The notes beneath the pieces are model-generated. The model saw only the letters and a program-made list of their open reading frames with translations, searched no databases and was not told where the DNA came from. 64,000 bases of DNA from Alphaproteobacteria bacterium (GTDB lineage Bacteria > Pseudomonadota > Alphaproteobacteria > Caulobacterales > Caulobacteraceae): NCBI GenBank assembly GCA_025350685.1, contig JANXXK010000307.1, positions 1 through 64,000 of the forward strand, written 5' to 3'. Shown here in pieces: positions 53,848 through 62,281 of the stretch. A program made the translations under genes and the position numbers. The first letter of the stretch is position 1. The number at the start of each line of letters is the position of its first letter.

Positions 53848-54360
53848 ATGCCGACCGTGCTCAATCCGATCCTCGACCGCTGGCGTTTCTTCGCCCTGTT
53901 GGCCTCGGCCGCCATGCTGGCGATCGCCCACGCCTTCCAGACCTTCGACCACCTGGCCCCCTGCGAGCTCTGCCTGAAGCAGCGCACCGTCTATTGGACC
54001 GCCACGGGCGTCGCCGCCGTGGCCATGGTGATCGTGCGCCGTCCCGGCGGCCCCTTGATCCGCGAGGCCACCTGCTGGCTGCTGGCTGCGATCTTCCTCA
54101 CCGGCTTCGGGATCGCCGTCTACCACGCCGGCGCGGAGTGGAAATTCTGGCCCGGCCCGCAGAGCTGCTCCGGCGGCGGCAGTGTCAACATGAAGGACCT
54201 GCAGGACCTGCTCGCCGGCAAGAGCGGCAAGGTCGTGCGCTGCGACGAAGCCGCCTGGGTCTTCGCGGGCCTCTCCATGGCCGGCTGGAACGCGGTGGCC
54301 TCGCTGATCATGGCGGGCCTCAGCGCCGCCTCGGCTGTGCGCGAGCGCAGGAAGTCATGA
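53848..54360 (+). CDS. dsbB: Disulfide bond formation protein B
   Basis: A 170-residue inner-membrane oxidase that reoxidises DsbA using quinone. It has four helices and two cysteine pairs: C39-E-L-C42 in the first periplasmic loop and C107/C132 in the second. Coupled to coq7 by ATGA overlap, which links it to ubiquinone biosynthesis. The longer frame to 53392 belongs to a shadow of the upstream gene. Confidence 0.92.
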   Translation: MPTVLNPILDRWRFFALLASAAMLAIAHAFQTFDHLAPCELCLKQRTVYWTATGVAAVAMVIVRRPGGPLIREATCWLLAAIFLTGFGIAVYHAGAEWKFWPGPQSCSGGGSVNMKDLQDLLAGKSGKVVRCDEAAWVFAGLSMAGWNAVASLIMAGLSAASAVRERRKS

Positions 54361-54920
54361 CTGAAAAGCCCGTTCCCCCGAGACCAGGCCGCGGCGCGCT
54401 CGCCGCCCGCATGGCCGAGATCCTGCGCGTCGACCACGCCGGCGAGATGGCCGCCGTCGCCATCTACAAGGGCCAGCACGCCGTGCTCGGCAAGGCGCCC
54501 GGCCACGAGCGCATAGCCGGCCAGCTCGCCCACATGGCCGACCAGGAGGCCGTCCACCTCGCCCGCTTCGACGCCCTGATCACCGAGCGCCGGGTCCGCC
54601 CGACCGCGCTCGCCCCGGTCTGGCGCCTGGCTGCTTTCGCGCTCGGCGCCGGCACAGCCTTGATGGGCGACAAGGCCGCGCATGCCTGCACCGAGGCTGT
54701 CGAGACGGTGATCGAGGAACACTACGCCCACCAGATCGCCGAGATCGCCGGCCGCGACCCGGCGCTCGCCGCCGAGCTCTCGCAATTCCGCGACGACGAA
54801 CTCGCCCACCGCGACCTGGCGGTGGAGGAGGGCGCCCACGAAGCGCCCGGCTACGCCCTGCTCGCCGCCGTCATCCGCACCGGCTGCCGCACCGCCATCA
54901 AGATCAGCGAGAAACTGTAA
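54357..54920 (+). CDS. coq7: Demethoxyubiquinone hydroxylase
   Basis: A 187-residue di-iron monooxygenase hydroxylating demethoxyubiquinone in ubiquinone synthesis. Ligand motifs are DHAGEMAAV, ADQEAVHLARF, EEHYAHQI and DDELAHRD, arranged as two EXXH-type pairs. The start overlaps the dsbB stop. Pairing with dsbB connects quinone supply and disulfide formation. The 3' end overlaps a convergent DUF1428 remnant. Confidence 0.94.
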   Translation: MTEKPVPPRPGRGALAARMAEILRVDHAGEMAAVAIYKGQHAVLGKAPGHERIAGQLAHMADQEAVHLARFDALITERRVRPTALAPVWRLAAFALGAGTALMGDKAAHACTEAVETVIEEHYAHQIAEIAGRDPALAAELSQFRDDELAHRDLAVEEGAHEAPGYALLAAVIRTGCRTAIKISEKL

Positions 54921-55113
54921 CCTCCCGGCCCATCGCGAAGATCGGCTCGAAGCAGTCGAGGATCAGCCGCCTGGCGTCGAACGGCGGCTCGCCGGCGCTG
55001 TCCATGCGCGGGTCCTGATGCATCCGCTCCTCGGCCTCATAGAAGCTCGCCCTGTCCGGCCAGACCTGCCAGGAAAACACGATCTTCTCGCCCGCCTCAA
55101 CGCCCCCCTTCAA
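54904..55113 (-). pseudogene. C-terminal remnant of a DUF1428 protein
   Basis: A 69-residue frame (TTG start) matches only the second half of DUF1428 proteins: GEKIVFSWQVWPDRASFYEA, ERMHQDPRMD, PPFDARRLILDCFEPIF. The N-terminal ~50 residues (MSYVDGFV-type beginning) are missing; directly upstream is the end of the exported 319-residue protein, whose stop overlaps this start (TTGA). The 3' end overlaps coq7 by 17 bp. Likely a deletion leftover; expression is possible by coupling. Confidence 0.7.
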
Positions 55114-56069
55114 CGCCGTGCGGCGGCCGCGGCCGCCCGCGCCACGGCTTCTTCGTGGCGTGCGCCGGCCAGGATGTTGGGCAACGAATAGTTCCCCTCG
55201 TGGCAGGCGTGCTCGTACATCAGCTTGTCGGTGCGGAACCAGGAGAATTCCCCCAGCCAGGGCGCCGCATAGGTCTTCGGCTCGATCACCGTGAATTGGT
55301 AGAGCAGTTCGCGTTTGGAGACCGGCGTCAGCCGCTCGATCACCGTCGCCGCGCCCGGCACCAGCATGATCGGGCCGATCCGGAAGCTATCGGCGTCGGG
55401 CATGCCCACGGTCTCGACGACCAGGGTCGCCCCCTCCCAATGCCCGATGGAGTCCCCCAGCCGCGTCCACTGCCCTTTGGGCGCGTGCTGGTCGGTGATC
55501 GGGACGACGCGCAGATCGTCGCCATACTCGCTGTGCAGGACGACCTTGTCCGGCAGCACAAGGATCTGCAGCTGGCCGCCGAGAACGATGGACGCCATCG
55601 GCGGTTGGCCATCGCCGACCAGGCACCGCTCGGGATTGGGCCGCTGCTCGGGATTGTCGAAGATCTCGGGGGGCGGCGGAGACCTGAGCATCTTCTGCGC
55701 CGCCGGCGTGTAGGGCATCTTGCCGTCGGCCGGCTGGACTAGGATGCGAGTTCGCCGCTCGCCCCGCACGATGGGCAGGCCATCCGACCGCAGCACCAGC
55801 TCCGGCACCTCTGGGTCCAGGCCCCTCACGAAGAAGGCGGCGAACGCCGGGCCGGCGACGGCGGCGGCCGCCTTGGCCTCGCGTTCCGGGATGACCAGGT
55901 TCGGGGTCTGCGGCGTGGCCTCCAACGGCATGATGAAGTTCGCCGACCAGCGGCCTTCGAGGCTGAGTTTCGCATGGCTCGGCGCGGCGTGCGCGCGGGG
56001 CTGGGCGGCCGCTGCGCCGGCGCCTAGGAGCGCGCAGACGAGAAGCCCTGCGGCCGGCTTGAGCGTCAT
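55110..56069 (-). CDS. Exported hypothetical protein
   Basis: A 319-residue protein with a signal peptide (MTLKPAAGLLVCALLGAGAAA). The body includes DSIGHWEGATLVVETVGMPD, TPVSKRELLYQFTVIEPKTY, YEHACHEGNYSLPNILAGAR and CLVGDGQPP. The HWEGATLVVETVG pattern is common in a large uncharacterised family of secreted bacterial proteins. The GGGGAGG site before 56069 fixes the start. Enzymatic role unknown. Confidence 0.72.
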   Translation of the reverse strand: MTLKPAAGLLVCALLGAGAAAAQPRAHAAPSHAKLSLEGRWSANFIMPLEATPQTPNLVIPEREAKAAAAVAGPAFAAFFVRGLDPEVPELVLRSDGLPIVRGERRTRILVQPADGKMPYTPAAQKMLRSPPPPEIFDNPEQRPNPERCLVGDGQPPMASIVLGGQLQILVLPDKVVLHSEYGDDLRVVPITDQHAPKGQWTRLGDSIGHWEGATLVVETVGMPDADSFRIGPIMLVPGAATVIERLTPVSKRELLYQFTVIEPKTYAAPWLGEFSWFRTDKLMYEHACHEGNYSLPNILAGARHEEAVARAAAAAARR

Positions 56070-56489
56070 GTTGCTGTCCTCCCCGACGCCCGGCCGTCCG
56101 GCTTGCGCCGCCAGCCTACTCACCGACCTGCATTACTGGCAATCTCGCGCCGCCGCGCAGGGGGTGTTGCGCGCCGCGCAGTTGGCGGTCTTCACCGCCA
56201 CCTCGAGCGGTTGATAGAGGCGCCCGACTCTCCTCTCCCAAGGGCGCCCTCTCCCAGCCTCTCCCACAGGACCGCGACCCGACAGCCTTGGACCAAGGGC
56301 CCTCAAAGCCCCATCGGGTCCAATGCAGAGACCGTCCCTACCGCCGGCGCCGCCCTCTCCCAACCTGTCCCACGATGCTCCTCATCTGGGAGACGAGCGG
56401 GTTGTGGGAACACCTGTGGCCCCCCGCCTCATCCTGGCCGATAGTGCCTGCCAGGAGCGCGGACGCAGACCCGCCCAGGAGGACGCCCC
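56070..56489. other. Intergenic region with a short direct repeat
   Basis: A 420-bp gap between divergent genes. It contains two 22-bp copies starting GCCCTCTCCC (56246-56267 and 56352-56373) that differ at two positions, 106 bp apart. I found no convincing gene. Promoters for both neighbours should lie here. Confidence 0.4.
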
Positions 56490-57704
56490 ATGACCTACGC
56501 CCCCGCCGACCGCGTCATCTATGACGCCGACAGCCACATCATGGAGCTGCCGGACTTCCTCAAGCGCTACGCTGATCCGGCGCTGCGGGAGGAAATCCCC
56601 GAGGTCTCCTACAAGGCCTCGATCGTCACCGACGAGGAGGTGGCGGTGATCATGGGGCAGGGCGGGCGGCACAGCCCCGAGCACGTCGCCGCCCAGATCG
56701 CGCTCGGCGACCAGCTCATCGAGAAATCGAAAGAGATCCAGGCGCTGGGCGCCTTCAATTCCGCCGACCGCACCACCGCGCTCGACCTGCTGGGCTTCCG
56801 CAAGCAGCTGCTGTTCGCCACCCACTCGGTGGCCATGCCGTTCTCGCCGTCATCCAAGCTGGAGCACCGCCTGCGCTATGGTGCCGCGCGCGCCCACAAC
56901 CGCCACATGGCCGAGTTCTGCAAGACCGAGAAACGCCTGATCGGCGTCGCCGTCGTGCCGCTGGACGACCCGGAGCTGGCCATGGCCGAGCTCGACTTCG
57001 CCATCGAAAACGGTCTCGGCGCCGCCTGGCTGCCGCATCGCCCCTGCGGCGACCGCTCCCCCGGCCATGTGGACCTAGACCCTCTATGGGCGCGGATGGC
57101 CGAGGCCGGCCTGCCCTTCGTCCTGCACGTGGGCGGCGCGCCGCTGCAGATGGCCAAGGCCTGGATGAATAACGGCCGCCCGCCGACCAAGGACTGGCTG
57201 GGCGGCGGCGAGAACCTGCGCACCAAGGACATCGCCCTGCTGCACGAGGGCCCCGAGGCCTTCCTCACCATGCTGGTCCTGGACGGCGTTCTAGAACGCC
57301 ACCCCACCCTGCGCGGCGCGGTGGTCGAGCTGGGCGCCGGCTGGGTGCCGGAGCTGCTTCGCCGCCTCGACTGGGTGGTCAAGCACTGGAGCCGCAATGA
57401 CGCCAACCTGCAGGGCTTGAGCCGCGTCCCCTCCGAACAGATCACCCAGCAGCTGGCCTTCACCCCCTTCGTCTTCGAGGAGGTGGGTGTGTTCATCGAC
57501 GGGTCGAACCCGGACCTCTACCTGTTCTCCAGCGACTACCCGCACATCGAGGGCGGGCGGAACCCGATCGGCCGTTTCGAGGCCTCGCTGGGCGACCGCT
57601 CCGAAGCCATCCGCGCGAAGTTCTACACCGACAACTTCCTGCGGATTTTCCCGGACGCCGGGGCCGCGCCGGGCAAGGCGGCGAGGACGAGCGCTGCGGC
57701 CTAG
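56490..57704 (+). CDS. Amidohydrolase-family protein (ACMSD/resorcylate-decarboxylase type)
   Basis: A 404-residue TIM-barrel metal-dependent hydrolase or decarboxylase. Landmarks are YDADSHIMELPDF (first metal strand), LPFVLHVGG, VVELGAGWVPELLRRLDW and LYLFSSDYPHIEGG (the C-terminal Asp/His region). Close relatives act on aromatic acids or lactones; the substrate is not evident. An AGGAGGAC site lies before the ATG. Monocistronic. Confidence 0.82.
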   Translation: MTYAPADRVIYDADSHIMELPDFLKRYADPALREEIPEVSYKASIVTDEEVAVIMGQGGRHSPEHVAAQIALGDQLIEKSKEIQALGAFNSADRTTALDLLGFRKQLLFATHSVAMPFSPSSKLEHRLRYGAARAHNRHMAEFCKTEKRLIGVAVVPLDDPELAMAELDFAIENGLGAAWLPHRPCGDRSPGHVDLDPLWARMAEAGLPFVLHVGGAPLQMAKAWMNNGRPPTKDWLGGGENLRTKDIALLHEGPEAFLTMLVLDGVLERHPTLRGAVVELGAGWVPELLRRLDWVVKHWSRNDANLQGLSRVPSEQITQQLAFTPFVFEEVGVFIDGSNPDLYLFSSDYPHIEGGRNPIGRFEASLGDRSEAIRAKFYTDNFLRIFPDAGAAPGKAARTSAAA

Positions 57705-57853
57705 GTTGACTCAGGGAAGGTGGGGATCGGTCGCCGCAGGCGAGACGCCCCGTCGCCCTACCGCTCGCGGGGCGGGCGATCCGGTTGGCCCTGCGCCGCG
57801 TTAATTCGCCGGGTCGCCGACGGCCATGTCCTGGCCTCCGTCGCGTCATGAAA

Positions 57854-57884
57854 GAGCCGCCCCCGGCGCGCGGAAGCGGCTCTC
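57854..57884 (-). terminator. Terminator after the minus-strand hypothetical gene
   Basis: AGAGCCGC and GCGGCTCT pair in an 8-bp stem, followed on the minus strand by TTTC. It lies 25 bp past the stop at 57909. Confidence 0.65.
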
Positions 57885-57908
57885 ATCTTTAACAGTAAGG
57901 GCTCGACG

Positions 57909-58664
57909 CTACTGCGGCGCGGTCTCGGTCGGCGCGGGCGAGGTCGCCGCAGGCGCGGGAACCTCAGCGGCCGGAGCCGATTGCACGGGCGCCGGGCTTA
58001 GGGCCGGCGCCAGGCCGTGGAACGCCGGAGTCGTGGGGCTGGTCGGGGCCTGGGTCGAGGCGGTGGGCGCATAGGCCTGCGGTCCGGCGGGAAGCACGGC
58101 GCGTGCGGTCGCGCCGGCGATGGGGTTGCGGGACGCCGGCGCTGCGTGAGTGGTCGTTGTGGTGATCGTGTGGGTCGCCGCGGGGCGGATCACCGGCGGG
58201 GCGGGCGAGGCGGTGTTGATCGCCAGCTGGCGCGGCGCCGGTGTTGCGGCGGCCGGCGGGGCGGGGGTGGTGGTGGTCGTGGTCGCCGAGCCGGGCGTCA
58301 GCTCGGCCACCCCCTGGCTGGCAGGCTGGGTCGCATACCAGCCGGCCGCGGCCAGGCCAGCGACCAGGATGATCCCCGCGCCGACGACCAGCGGCGCGGC
58401 GCTGCGCTTGCGGACGGTCGTTCGCGTCGCATAGGCCGGCGCGGCGGCGAAGGTGCTGGTCGCCGGGTCGGCGAAATCGGTTCGGCTGGACACCGGCGCA
58501 CTCGGCGCGAACGAGCGTCCCTCGGCGGCGACGGTGTCGACGGACTGCGGCGAGGTGATCCCGCCGCTGCGGCGCTTCTTGCCGCGCTCCCACGCCGGGA
58601 TCGGCGCGAACATCGGGCTCTCGGTGTCGGCGGGGTTGGGTGAGTTGGAAAAATCGATGGTCAT
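57909..58664 (-). CDS. Single-pass membrane hypothetical protein, Ala/Pro/Thr-rich
   Basis: A 251-residue protein. A cytoplasmic N-terminus of ~90 residues (basic KKRRSGG) precedes one hydrophobic helix (~91-112, APLVVGAGIILVAGLAAAGW) and a long Thr/Ala/Pro-rich periplasmic tail with TTTTTT runs. An AGGAGGGAG site before 58664 is strong. No domain is recognised. The tail resembles cell-envelope spacers. Confidence 0.7.
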   Translation of the reverse strand: MTIDFSNSPNPADTESPMFAPIPAWERGKKRRSGGITSPQSVDTVAAEGRSFAPSAPVSSRTDFADPATSTFAAAPAYATRTTVRKRSAAPLVVGAGIILVAGLAAAGWYATQPASQGVAELTPGSATTTTTTPAPPAAATPAPRQLAINTASPAPPVIRPAATHTITTTTTHAAPASRNPIAGATARAVLPAGPQAYAPTASTQAPTSPTTPAFHGLAPALSPAPVQSAPAAEVPAPAATSPAPTETAPQ

Positions 58665-59167
58665 GGTGATCTCCCTCCTAGGGATGTGGTTGCGGCCTCA
58701 ACGGCAGGGGGGCGGGGTGGTTCCGCCGCGCTCGGCCGTGGCCGACCCGCCGCCGCAGATCTGCCGACCCACGAAATCGGAAGGAGATTTGTGGAAAAAC
58801 AGAGCTCTAGCGGCGCCGAAGATTTTGGCGCCGGCGCCGGTGAGCACCTACATTGCCTTGCAATGACCTTAATTTCCAACCCTGCGGCACGGTCCCATGC
58901 CGGCTAGGTGCCGAGGCCCAGGCCCGCCTCCAGCGCTTGGCGTCGATGAGGACCCGAGCCAGGTATATTTCCATTGGGCCGTACGAAATTTAAGTTTGCG
59001 TCGGCGCTCGACCTCGTTGCGTGCGCGCTTCAAATTCAAGACACCTGGACGCCAGGCGACAAGGGTGTCGCCAATTCGCGGCTGGCTGTAGGGTCCGGCG
59101 TGCGTCTTGGGCATCGGCTCCCAGGTCGAGCCATTGAGCTGCGAACGCGATCAAGGAATCGACGGTG
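58665..59167. other. Intergenic region without a recognised gene
   Basis: About 500 bp between divergent genes. It includes an AT-richer stretch near 58975-59000. Small frames here lack ribosome sites and family patterns. It should hold the promoters of both neighbours. Confidence 0.4.
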
Positions 59168-59698
59168 ATGGACCGACCACTGGAAAGCGTGACCCTGGTT
59201 GTAGCCTTGGCGCTCTTGGCGCCCGGCGCGGCCCGCGCCGCGGAGCCCAAGCCTGCCCCGGAGGCTGTGCAGCACGTCTTGGATTGCATGGCTGAGCCGT
59301 CCGACGCCAAACGGGTGACGTGTTACGACACGGCCGCCGCGCGGCTGCGAGACGCCCTCAAGTCCGGGCAGATCGTCGCCCTGGAGCACGAGGCTATCAT
59401 GGCCGCAAGGCGCCAAGCCTTTGGCCTCACGCTTCCCGCATTCGATCTGTTCGGACGAGGCGATCGTCCTGAGCCCATCGTCAGTATTTCGGCGAAGATC
59501 GAAGGCGTCTCACGCGATCGCGACGGGCGATTGGTCGTGACGCTGGAGGGCCAGGGCGCCTGGCGCCAGACGGACGTGCGCGAGCTCTCGCCGCTGCCAC
59601 GCCCTGGGATGACCGCGAGCGTGGAACGCGGCGCGCTAGGAAGCTATTTCATGGACGCGGGCGGCCCCTTCAAGATGCGGGTTCAGCGCGACCGATAA
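59168..59698 (+). CDS. Exported hypothetical protein
   Basis: A 176-residue protein with a signal peptide (SVTLVVALALLAPGAARAAE). The mature protein has a conserved Cys pair in HVLDCMAEPSDAKRVTCYD and a C-terminal beta domain (ISAKIEGVSRDRDGRLVVTL, GAWRQTDVREL, GPFKMRVQRDR) reminiscent of OB-like folds. A GTG one codon upstream is an alternative start. Function unknown. Confidence 0.7.
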   Translation: MDRPLESVTLVVALALLAPGAARAAEPKPAPEAVQHVLDCMAEPSDAKRVTCYDTAAARLRDALKSGQIVALEHEAIMAARRQAFGLTLPAFDLFGRGDRPEPIVSISAKIEGVSRDRDGRLVVTLEGQGAWRQTDVRELSPLPRPGMTASVERGALGSYFMDAGGPFKMRVQRDR

Positions 59699-59853
59699 GC
59701 CCAACGCGCGCCAGCCCGGCATGGCGGCTCCCTCCATCGTGGAATTGTCCGAGGCACAGACCGGCGCCCAGACGCACATCGGGTTTCGACGCGTCCGCCA
59801 GTACGCGCCATCGCGCCCGCAATGCCCTTGTTTCGGGAACCACGGCGAAGGCC

Positions 59854-59914
59854 GTCAGGTTCAGCTTGACACTTTATGCGTCAGGAAATACCTGACAGTC
59901 AGGTCCAACCTGAC
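59854..59914. promoter_or_regulatory. Three 17-bp inverted repeats over the promoter of the zinc-finger/HTH gene
   Basis: Site 1 (59854-59870) is GTCAGG-N5-CTTGAC, site 2 (59880-59896) is GTCAGG-N5-CCTGAC and site 3 (59898-59914) is GTCAGG-N5-CCTGAC. Sites 2 and 3 are perfect palindromes apart from the spacer and are 18 bp apart centre to centre. Site 1 overlaps a perfect -35 hexamer TTGACA (59866-59871), and site 2 covers the -10 region. The array ends 15 bp before the start codon, so autoregulation is likely. Confidence 0.8.
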
Positions 59915-59928
59915 GCGAGGACGCCGCC

Positions 59929-60345
59929 ATGAGCGAGCCAAAGCCCACCCGCACAAAAGCCGAGGCCAAGGCCCGTCGCCAGCTCGAGCGCACCCAGCGG
60001 CAGAAGCTGCCCAAGACCCTGCACTGCGGGTTCTGCGGCAAGTCCCAGCACCAGGTGGAGAAGCTGATCGCCGGGCCTTACGTCTTCGTCTGCTCGGAGT
60101 GCGTAGCGCTTTGCCACACCATCGTGACCGGCGGGCCGCTGCCCGACCACGCGGAGTTCAAGCCCCTGGAGCGCCCCACCGACGAGCTTCTGTCGCTGAT
60201 CGGGTCGGTCAGCCACACCGCCGAGGCGTCGGCCAACTTCCTGCAGTCGGTCGTCGACACCCTGCGCGGGCGCGAGGTCAGCTGGGCCGCCATTGCCGAG
60301 CCCCTCGGCGTCTCGCGCCAGTCCGCCTGGGAGCGGTTCTCCTGA
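59929..60345 (+). CDS. ClpX-type zinc finger fused to helix-turn-helix regulator
   Basis: A 138-residue protein. A basic N-terminus (1-30) precedes a ClpX-like C4 zinc-binding domain with C33/C36 and C55/C58 ([32 protein letters not shown]). The AAA+ domain of ClpX is absent. A linker leads to a C-terminal HTH (116-136, [20 protein letters not shown]). It would bind DNA as a dimer, the zinc domain being a known dimerisation and adaptor-docking module in ClpX. Three inverted repeats overlap its promoter. Confidence 0.88.
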   Translation: MSEPKPTRTKAEAKARRQLERTQRQKLPKTLHCGFCGKSQHQVEKLIAGPYVFVCSECVALCHTIVTGGPLPDHAEFKPLERPTDELLSLIGSVSHTAEASANFLQSVVDTLRGREVSWAAIAEPLGVSRQSAWERFS

Positions 60346-60486
60346 ACGCGCCCGCGCGCCGTTAACGATTTGTGGCCCCGGCGCCGCGTTCGGCGCCCAC
60401 GTTACCCATGTGACCCTTTGCGCCGATCAAACGATTGACCCGCTCGCCGCGGCCCCGGCAAGCTGGCCCCCAAGGTCGGAGGTCCC

Positions 60487-62274
60487 ATGCCGCTTAAGGC
60501 CAATCTCCAGCGCGAGTGGCGTTTCCTGCGCGGACTGAACCGGACGCTGGCCCGCGTGAAGTCGATCGCGCCCGACAGCGCCAACCTGATTTGCGACGAC
60601 CTGCAGGAGGCCGTCGACAAGTGGCGCGACCGCACCGCCATGACCTTCGAGGGCCGCACGCTCAGCTACGCCGAGCTCGATGCCATCGCCAACCGCTTCG
60701 CCCACTGGGGCAAGGGCCTGAACCTGCGCCGCGGCCAGACCGTCGCGCTGTTCATGCCCAACCGGCTGGAATATTTCGCCGTCTGGTACGGCTTGTCGAA
60801 GATCGGCGTGGTCACGGCGCTGATCAACAACCAGCTGTCCGGCCAGGCTCTGGCCCACTGCCTGAACATCTCCGGCGCCGCCCAGGTGGTGGTCGACGCC
60901 GAGACCTCGCCGGTGTTCGAAGCGGCGCGCACCCTGCTCGAAAAGCCGATGCAGCAGTGGATCCTCGGTCCCGCCCACGGCGAGCAGCGCGACCTCGTCC
61001 AGGCGCTGAAGAGCTGCAGCCAGCTGCCGCCGGACAGGTCGGTTCGGGAGGATGTCCGCGCCCACGACACCGCGCTCTATATCTTCACCTCGGGCACCAC
61101 CGGCCTGCCCAAGGCCGCCCGCATCACCCACGTCCGCGCCCAGCTATATATGCGCGGTTTCGCCGGCGCGACGGGATCGAAAGCGTCGGACCGCATCTAC
61201 GTCGCCCTGCCGCTCTACCATGCCACCGGCGGGCTCTGCGCGCTGGGCGCCGCCTTCCTCAACGGCGGCTCGGTCTTCCTGCGCAAGAAGTTCTCAGCCA
61301 CCCATTTCTGGCGCGAAGCCATCGAAGAGGGCTGCACCATGTTCGTCTACATCGGCGAGCTCTGCCGCTACCTGGTCAATCAGCCGCCGTCCGACGCGGA
61401 GACCGGCCACAAGATCCGCATGGCCTTCGGCAACGGCCTGCGCCCCGACATCTGGCCGACGATGAAGCAACGCTTCCGCATCCCTGAGATCCTGGAGTTT
61501 TACGGATCGACCGAGGGCAATGTGTCAATGTTCAACTTCGACGGCCGCGAGGGCGCAATCGGCCGCGCACCCAGGTGGCTGCGCAAACGCTTCAACGTCC
61601 GCCTCGTTCAATTCGACGTGGAGACCGAGACGCCGGTCCGCGGTATCGGCGGCCTCTGCGTGGAGGCGCGTCCCGGCCAGATCGGCGAATGCATCGGCCA
61701 GATCGGCGGCGACGCGCGAAGCGAATACACCGGCTACGTCGACAAGGCCGCGTCGGAAAAGAAGGTGCTGCACGACGTGTTCGAAAAAGGGGATCGCTGG
61801 TTCGCCACGGGCGACCTGATGAAGACCGACGCCGACGGCTATTTCTACTTCGTCGACCGCATCGGCGACACCTTCCGCTGGAAGGGCGAGAACGTCTCCA
61901 CCAACGAGGTGGCCGAGCGGCTGCAGGGCTGCCGCGGCGTGCTCGAGGCCCTGGTCTACGGCGTGGCGGTGGCGGGCGCCGAGGGCAAGGCCGGCATGGC
62001 CGGGCTGGTGGTCGGTCCCGACTTCGACATCACGACGTTCGGTGAGCACGTCGCCCAGGACATCCCCGCCTACGCCCAGCCGGTGTTCGTCCGAACCCTG
62101 CCGCAGATCGATACCACCGGCACTTTCAAGGCTCGCAAGATGGACCTGGTCGCCGACGGCTTCGACCCGGGCAAGATCAAGGGCCCGCTGTTCTTCCACG
62201 ACCCGAAGAAGGGCTATGTGAAGATCACCAAGGGCGTCTTCGAAAAGCTCTCCGCCGGCGCGATGAAGCTCTGA
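60487..62274 (+). CDS. Long-chain/very-long-chain acyl-CoA synthetase (FATP-like)
   Basis: A 595-residue AMP-binding enzyme that activates fatty or related carboxylic acids with ATP and CoA. The P-loop motif is YIFTSGTTGLPKAA, then EFYGSTEGNV, RWFATGDLMKTDADGYFYFV and a C-terminal catalytic Lys in GTFKARKMDLV. The N-terminal (AQ-type) region and VDRIGDTFRWKGENVSTNEV match the fatty-acid transport protein branch. Monocistronic, downstream of the HTH gene on the same strand. Confidence 0.9.
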   Translation: MPLKANLQREWRFLRGLNRTLARVKSIAPDSANLICDDLQEAVDKWRDRTAMTFEGRTLSYAELDAIANRFAHWGKGLNLRRGQTVALFMPNRLEYFAVWYGLSKIGVVTALINNQLSGQALAHCLNISGAAQVVVDAETSPVFEAARTLLEKPMQQWILGPAHGEQRDLVQALKSCSQLPPDRSVREDVRAHDTALYIFTSGTTGLPKAARITHVRAQLYMRGFAGATGSKASDRIYVALPLYHATGGLCALGAAFLNGGSVFLRKKFSATHFWREAIEEGCTMFVYIGELCRYLVNQPPSDAETGHKIRMAFGNGLRPDIWPTMKQRFRIPEILEFYGSTEGNVSMFNFDGREGAIGRAPRWLRKRFNVRLVQFDVETETPVRGIGGLCVEARPGQIGECIGQIGGDARSEYTGYVDKAASEKKVLHDVFEKGDRWFATGDLMKTDADGYFYFVDRIGDTFRWKGENVSTNEVAERLQGCRGVLEALVYGVAVAGAEGKAGMAGLVVGPDFDITTFGEHVAQDIPAYAQPVFVRTLPQIDTTGTFKARKMDLVADGFDPGKIKGPLFFHDPKKGYVKITKGVFEKLSAGAMKL

Positions 62275-62281
62275 GCGCGCC

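Noticed and set aside
56103-56444. Arg/Pro-rich frame in the 420-bp gap
   Set aside because: It spans a repetitive CTCTCCC-rich stretch and has no recognisable start or domain.
58686-58907. 73-residue plus-strand frame in the gap before 59168
   Set aside because: No ribosome site, no family pattern, and composition of non-coding DNA.
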